Part shown: piece after piece, positions 4,867 to 6,793 of the stretch
Numbering within the stretch: position 1 is the first letter of the stretch
How the letters are laid out: every line of letters begins with the position of its first letter
NCBI GenBank assembly: GCA_021151615.1
Contig: JAGKXA010000223.1
Coordinates: 1-6,793 of the forward strand
Length of the DNA stretch: 6,793 bases
DNA from: Cellvibrionaceae bacterium
GTDB lineage: Bacteria; Pseudomonadota; Gammaproteobacteria; Pseudomonadales; Cellvibrionaceae
Direction: 5' to 3'
Translations under genes and position numbers: made by a program
Notes under the pieces: generated by a model
Told to the model about the DNA's origin: nothing
Database searches by the model: none
What the model saw: only the letters and a program-made list of their open reading frames with translations

Positions 4867-5965
4867 GGGCCACCTCCTGTTCGTAACTTTTGAGTGATGA
4901 GCAGGCACCACATTTTGCGCAACCTGCTTTGAGTGAATCCGACTGAATCCCGGCATGCACTAATGCCGGGCCCAATTGTTTAAATAAACGATCAAGCATA
5001 TCTGCGCCGGGCATGGGGTGATGTTCGAGCGGTGTACCTGCAACCGGCACAAAAGGAACCACAAAGGGATACACCCCGATGCCAATTAATTGTTTGCTCA
5101 TCGCAATAATTTCATCTTCGGTATCACCCAGGCCCGCGAGGATATAAGTACTTACATTGCCGCGACCAAAAACAGCCACCGCCGCTTTAAACGCTGACAT
5201 ATAACGGCTGAGTGGAACACTCGCCTTGCCGGGCATTATGTTTTTACGCACCCGATCGCTAACAGCTTCCAGATGCATTCCGAGCGCATCTACACCGGCA
5301 TCTTTTAATCGCTGGAACCACACATCATCATCCGGTGGCTCGCATTGCGCTTGAATGGGAATATCAACCAGTGAACGCACCGCGCGCGCGGATTCCACTA
5401 ATACCGCCGCACCGCGATCCAATGTTTTGGGTGTACCGGTAGTCATAATCATTTGGGTTACGCCATCCAACTCAACCGCAGCACGCGCAACTTCTGCTAA
5501 CTGTTGCGGAGTTTTGTGGGCGATGGTTTTGCCATTTTTTAACGATTCTTCAATCGCACAAAATTGGCAGGATGTATCACGGTTACGGTAACGAACGCAC
5601 TCTTGCAACACGGTTGTCGCCAACACATCCTTGCTGTGCAGGGTTGCGATTTTCCAATAGGGAATTCCATCGTTGGTTGTTAACTCATAGAATTTTGGTC
5701 GCCCCGGCATAGCCGCTTTGGCAATTAATTTTTCGTGTTCAAAAATTAATACCTGTTCATGGTTGGCATCAGCTCTGGCACTGAATGGCGAGCGCTGGAT
5801 TTGCTCGTTAAACACCGGGATCATGCTGGTCTGGCTGGCGAAGCTAAATGCTTTGTGATCCGTTGGCCCTGCACCACCCGTACGCGTTAAACCAAGGTTG
5901 TTTTCATCTACCCAACGCAGGCCATGGGTTTGGATTTGCGTTAACTGCTGACTACTCAATGCCAT
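4841..5965 (-). CDS. nitD: Radical SAM protein of Nit1C (MSMEG_0568 family)
   Basis: This 374-residue protein lies between the nitrilase and GNAT genes, the usual nitD position. The cluster-binding cysteines are C123-X9-C133-X2-C136 (RDTSCQFCAIE), an expanded form of the classical CX3CX2C motif that would hold the [4Fe-4S] cluster cleaving S-adenosylmethionine. Downstream come MTTGTPKT (174-181, SAM-binding GGE-like region), AQCEPP (206-211), LGMHLEAVSD (228-237) and ILAGLGDTEDEI (275-286), which fit the TIM-barrel strands of the superfamily. The C-terminus adds a CAKCGAC triad (C349, C352, C355) that could bind a second cluster. ATG 5965 has GGGGGA eight bases upstream and lies 26 bases after the nitrilase stop. 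The radical reaction and substrate are unknown. Confidence 0.9.
   Translation of the reverse strand: MALSSQQLTQIQTHGLRWVDENNLGLTRTGGAGPTDHKAFSFASQTSMIPVFNEQIQRSPFSARADANHEQVLIFEHEKLIAKAAMPGRPKFYELTTNDGIPYWKIATLHSKDVLATTVLQECVRYRNRDTSCQFCAIEESLKNGKTIAHKTPQQLAEVARAAVELDGVTQMIMTTGTPKTLDRGAAVLVESARAVRSLVDIPIQAQCEPPDDDVWFQRLKDAGVDALGMHLEAVSDRVRKNIMPGKASVPLSRYMSAFKAAVAVFGRGNVSTYILAGLGDTEDEIIAMSKQLIGIGVYPFVVPFVPVAGTPLEHHPMPGADMLDRLFKQLGPALVHAGIQSDSLKAGCAKCGACSSLKSYEQEVAHGPAAVCV
4873..4878 (-). promoter_or_regulatory. Ribosome binding site fixing the nitE start
   Basis: AGGAGG on the minus strand, six bases upstream of ATG 4866, lies inside the last codons of nitD. It is the best Shine-Dalgarno in the operon. 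It decides in favour of 4866 over the upstream in-frame ATG at 4956. Confidence 0.8.
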
Positions 5966-5991
5966 GATCAGAATCCCCCGGTCATTGGTGA

Positions 5992-6793
5992 CTAATTACT
6001 TGCACTAAAAAGATTGGCATTTGATACGGCCGGCACAAGCGTTAGGCCTTCAGCAATTTCATCCGGATCATTTTTTTCCCTGAGGTTGCTTTGCGGTTTA
6101 ACCGAATGTGTATGACTTGTTGGCGTTTTATCAATTAGCAAACTGAGCAATTCAGGGCGACTGTAATGCCCCACCGAATCCATCATGCGTTTGCGTTTAT
6201 TGATGAGATTAAAATCCAGTTCGGCGATGCACGCTCCTTCACCGGAATCACTGCGCAACGGAGTCCCGAGCAATTTTCCTTCCGGCGATACAATGGCGGT
6301 AAAACAACCACCACTAATTGCAGCGATGGGCCCACCCGTATCTTTTACGATTTGAGCTTGCTGTTCCGGTGTTAACCAACCCGTTGCATTGACTACAAAG
6401 CAACCGGATTCCAACGCATGGTGACGAATGGTTGCTTCAATTTGTTCGGCAAAAATTTCGCCGACCAACGAACCGGGAAACATACTCACATGAATTTGTT
6501 CGCGATCTGCCATCAGTGCGTAGCGCGCAAGCGGATTGTAATGCTCCCAACACGCGAGCGAACCAACGCGGCCAACGGCGGTATCCACCGCGCATAAACC
6601 GGAACCATCCCCCTGCCCCCACACCATGCGCTCATGGAATGTCGGCGTAATTTTTCGGCGATGTTGAACGAGCTGACCATCCGCATCAAATAATAATTGC
6701 GCGTTATAAATAGAACCGCCGTCGCGCTCATTAATACCGACAGAGACAACCATCTTCGCTGCTTTTGCAGCGGCGGCAATTTGTTGTGTAAAG
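5992..6793 (-). CDS. nitC: Nit1-type nitrilase (Nit6803-like), N-terminus outside the window
   Basis: About 266 residues are visible, and the frame stays open to the right edge of the window, so the true start lies beyond 6793; ATG 6753 is internal. The catalytic lysine lies in HRRKITPTFHERMVWG (codon 6652-6654). The nucleophilic cysteine lies in LACWEHYNPLARYAL (codon 6550-6552). The catalytic glutamate of the Glu-Lys-Cys triad should be in the missing N-terminus. The segments FPGSLVGEIFAEQIE, HHALESGCFVVNATGWL and KRKRMMDSVGHYSRPELL closely resemble Synechocystis Nit6803. The enzyme hydrolyses nitriles to acid plus ammonia; Nit1C nitrilases are implicated in nitrile and cyanide nutrition. 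After the core there is a roughly 45-residue polar tail. It is first in the visible operon, 26 bases before nitD. Confidence 0.95.
   Translation of the reverse strand, partial: FTQQIAAAAKAAKMVVSVGINERDGGSIYNAQLLFDADGQLVQHRRKITPTFHERMVWGQGDGSGLCAVDTAVGRVGSLACWEHYNPLARYALMADREQIHVSMFPGSLVGEIFAEQIEATIRHHALESGCFVVNATGWLTPEQQAQIVKDTGGPIAAISGGCFTAIVSPEGKLLGTPLRSDSGEGACIAELDFNLINKRKRMMDSVGHYSRPELLSLLIDKTPTSHTHSVKPQSNLREKNDPDEIAEGLTLVPAVSNANLFSASN

Noticed and set aside
4518..4922. Open frames in other phases inside nitE, nitH, nitD and nitC (for example 4518-4922 minus, 2226-2516 plus)
   Set aside because: They lie wholly within well-supported genes and have arginine/cysteine/tryptophan-rich, low-information translations typical of shadow frames.
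4864..4956. Longer nitE start at ATG 4956
   Set aside because: It would overlap nitD by over 110 bases, and the extra 30 residues do not look like GNAT sequence; a perfect Shine-Dalgarno marks 4866.
5379..5390. CGCGCGCGCG-type run in nitD
   Set aside because: It is explained by alanine/arginine codons (SARAVR); there is no repeat array or phase-variation context.

Overview
The window reads as part of a Gram-negative, probably gammaproteobacterial chromosome. The grounds are moderate GC, a good RpoN (sigma-54) -24/-12 promoter, Shine-Dalgarno-led genes, and proteins resembling the Nit1C clusters of Pseudomonas and the Synechocystis nitrilase Nit6803. Genus cannot be read from the sequence; a Cellvibrio-like organism is only a guess. 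Almost all coding is on the minus strand.

The right three quarters (about 1651-6793) is one compact minus-strand operon, read right to left: Nit1-type nitrilase (nitC, cut by the window edge), radical SAM protein (nitD), GNAT acetyltransferase (nitE), AIR-synthase/PurM-like protein (nitF), a small MSMEG_0570-family protein (nitG) and a flavoprotein monooxygenase-like oxidoreductase (nitH). This is the gene order of the conserved Nit1C cluster, which is linked to nitrile and cyanide use as nitrogen source in cyanotrophic Pseudomonas and to nitrogen-starvation responses elsewhere. Genes overlap or sit within 60 bases of each other, so they are probably co-transcribed and partly coupled in translation. 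The usual upstream nitB and any NitR-type regulator would lie beyond 6793. The real pathway product is unknown: a nitrilase, an ATP-dependent PurM-type enzyme, a radical SAM enzyme, an acetyltransferase and a flavin oxygenase could together build or break down a nitrogen-rich small molecule.

Between 1401 and 1650 lies a 250-base intergenic region with a hairpin suited to ending the nit operon and, further left, several dyads that may control the next unit. That unit (662-1385, minus) is a two-gene operon: a DUF1330 protein and a free-standing RibD-type zinc deaminase. The deaminase keeps its zinc site but has lost two histidines that riboflavin deaminases conserve, so it probably acts on another substrate. 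A hairpin with a T tract at 507-527 may terminate this transcript.

The left end holds a small plus-strand ORF (358-606) whose middle resembles the C-terminal part of a ParD-type antitoxin without the DNA-binding N-terminus. A roughly 300-base non-coding stretch (58-357) follows to its left, with a sigma-54 promoter. Finally there are the first 19 codons of a minus-strand gene leaving the window, possibly flagellar. No tRNA, rRNA, insertion sequence or CRISPR array is visible.
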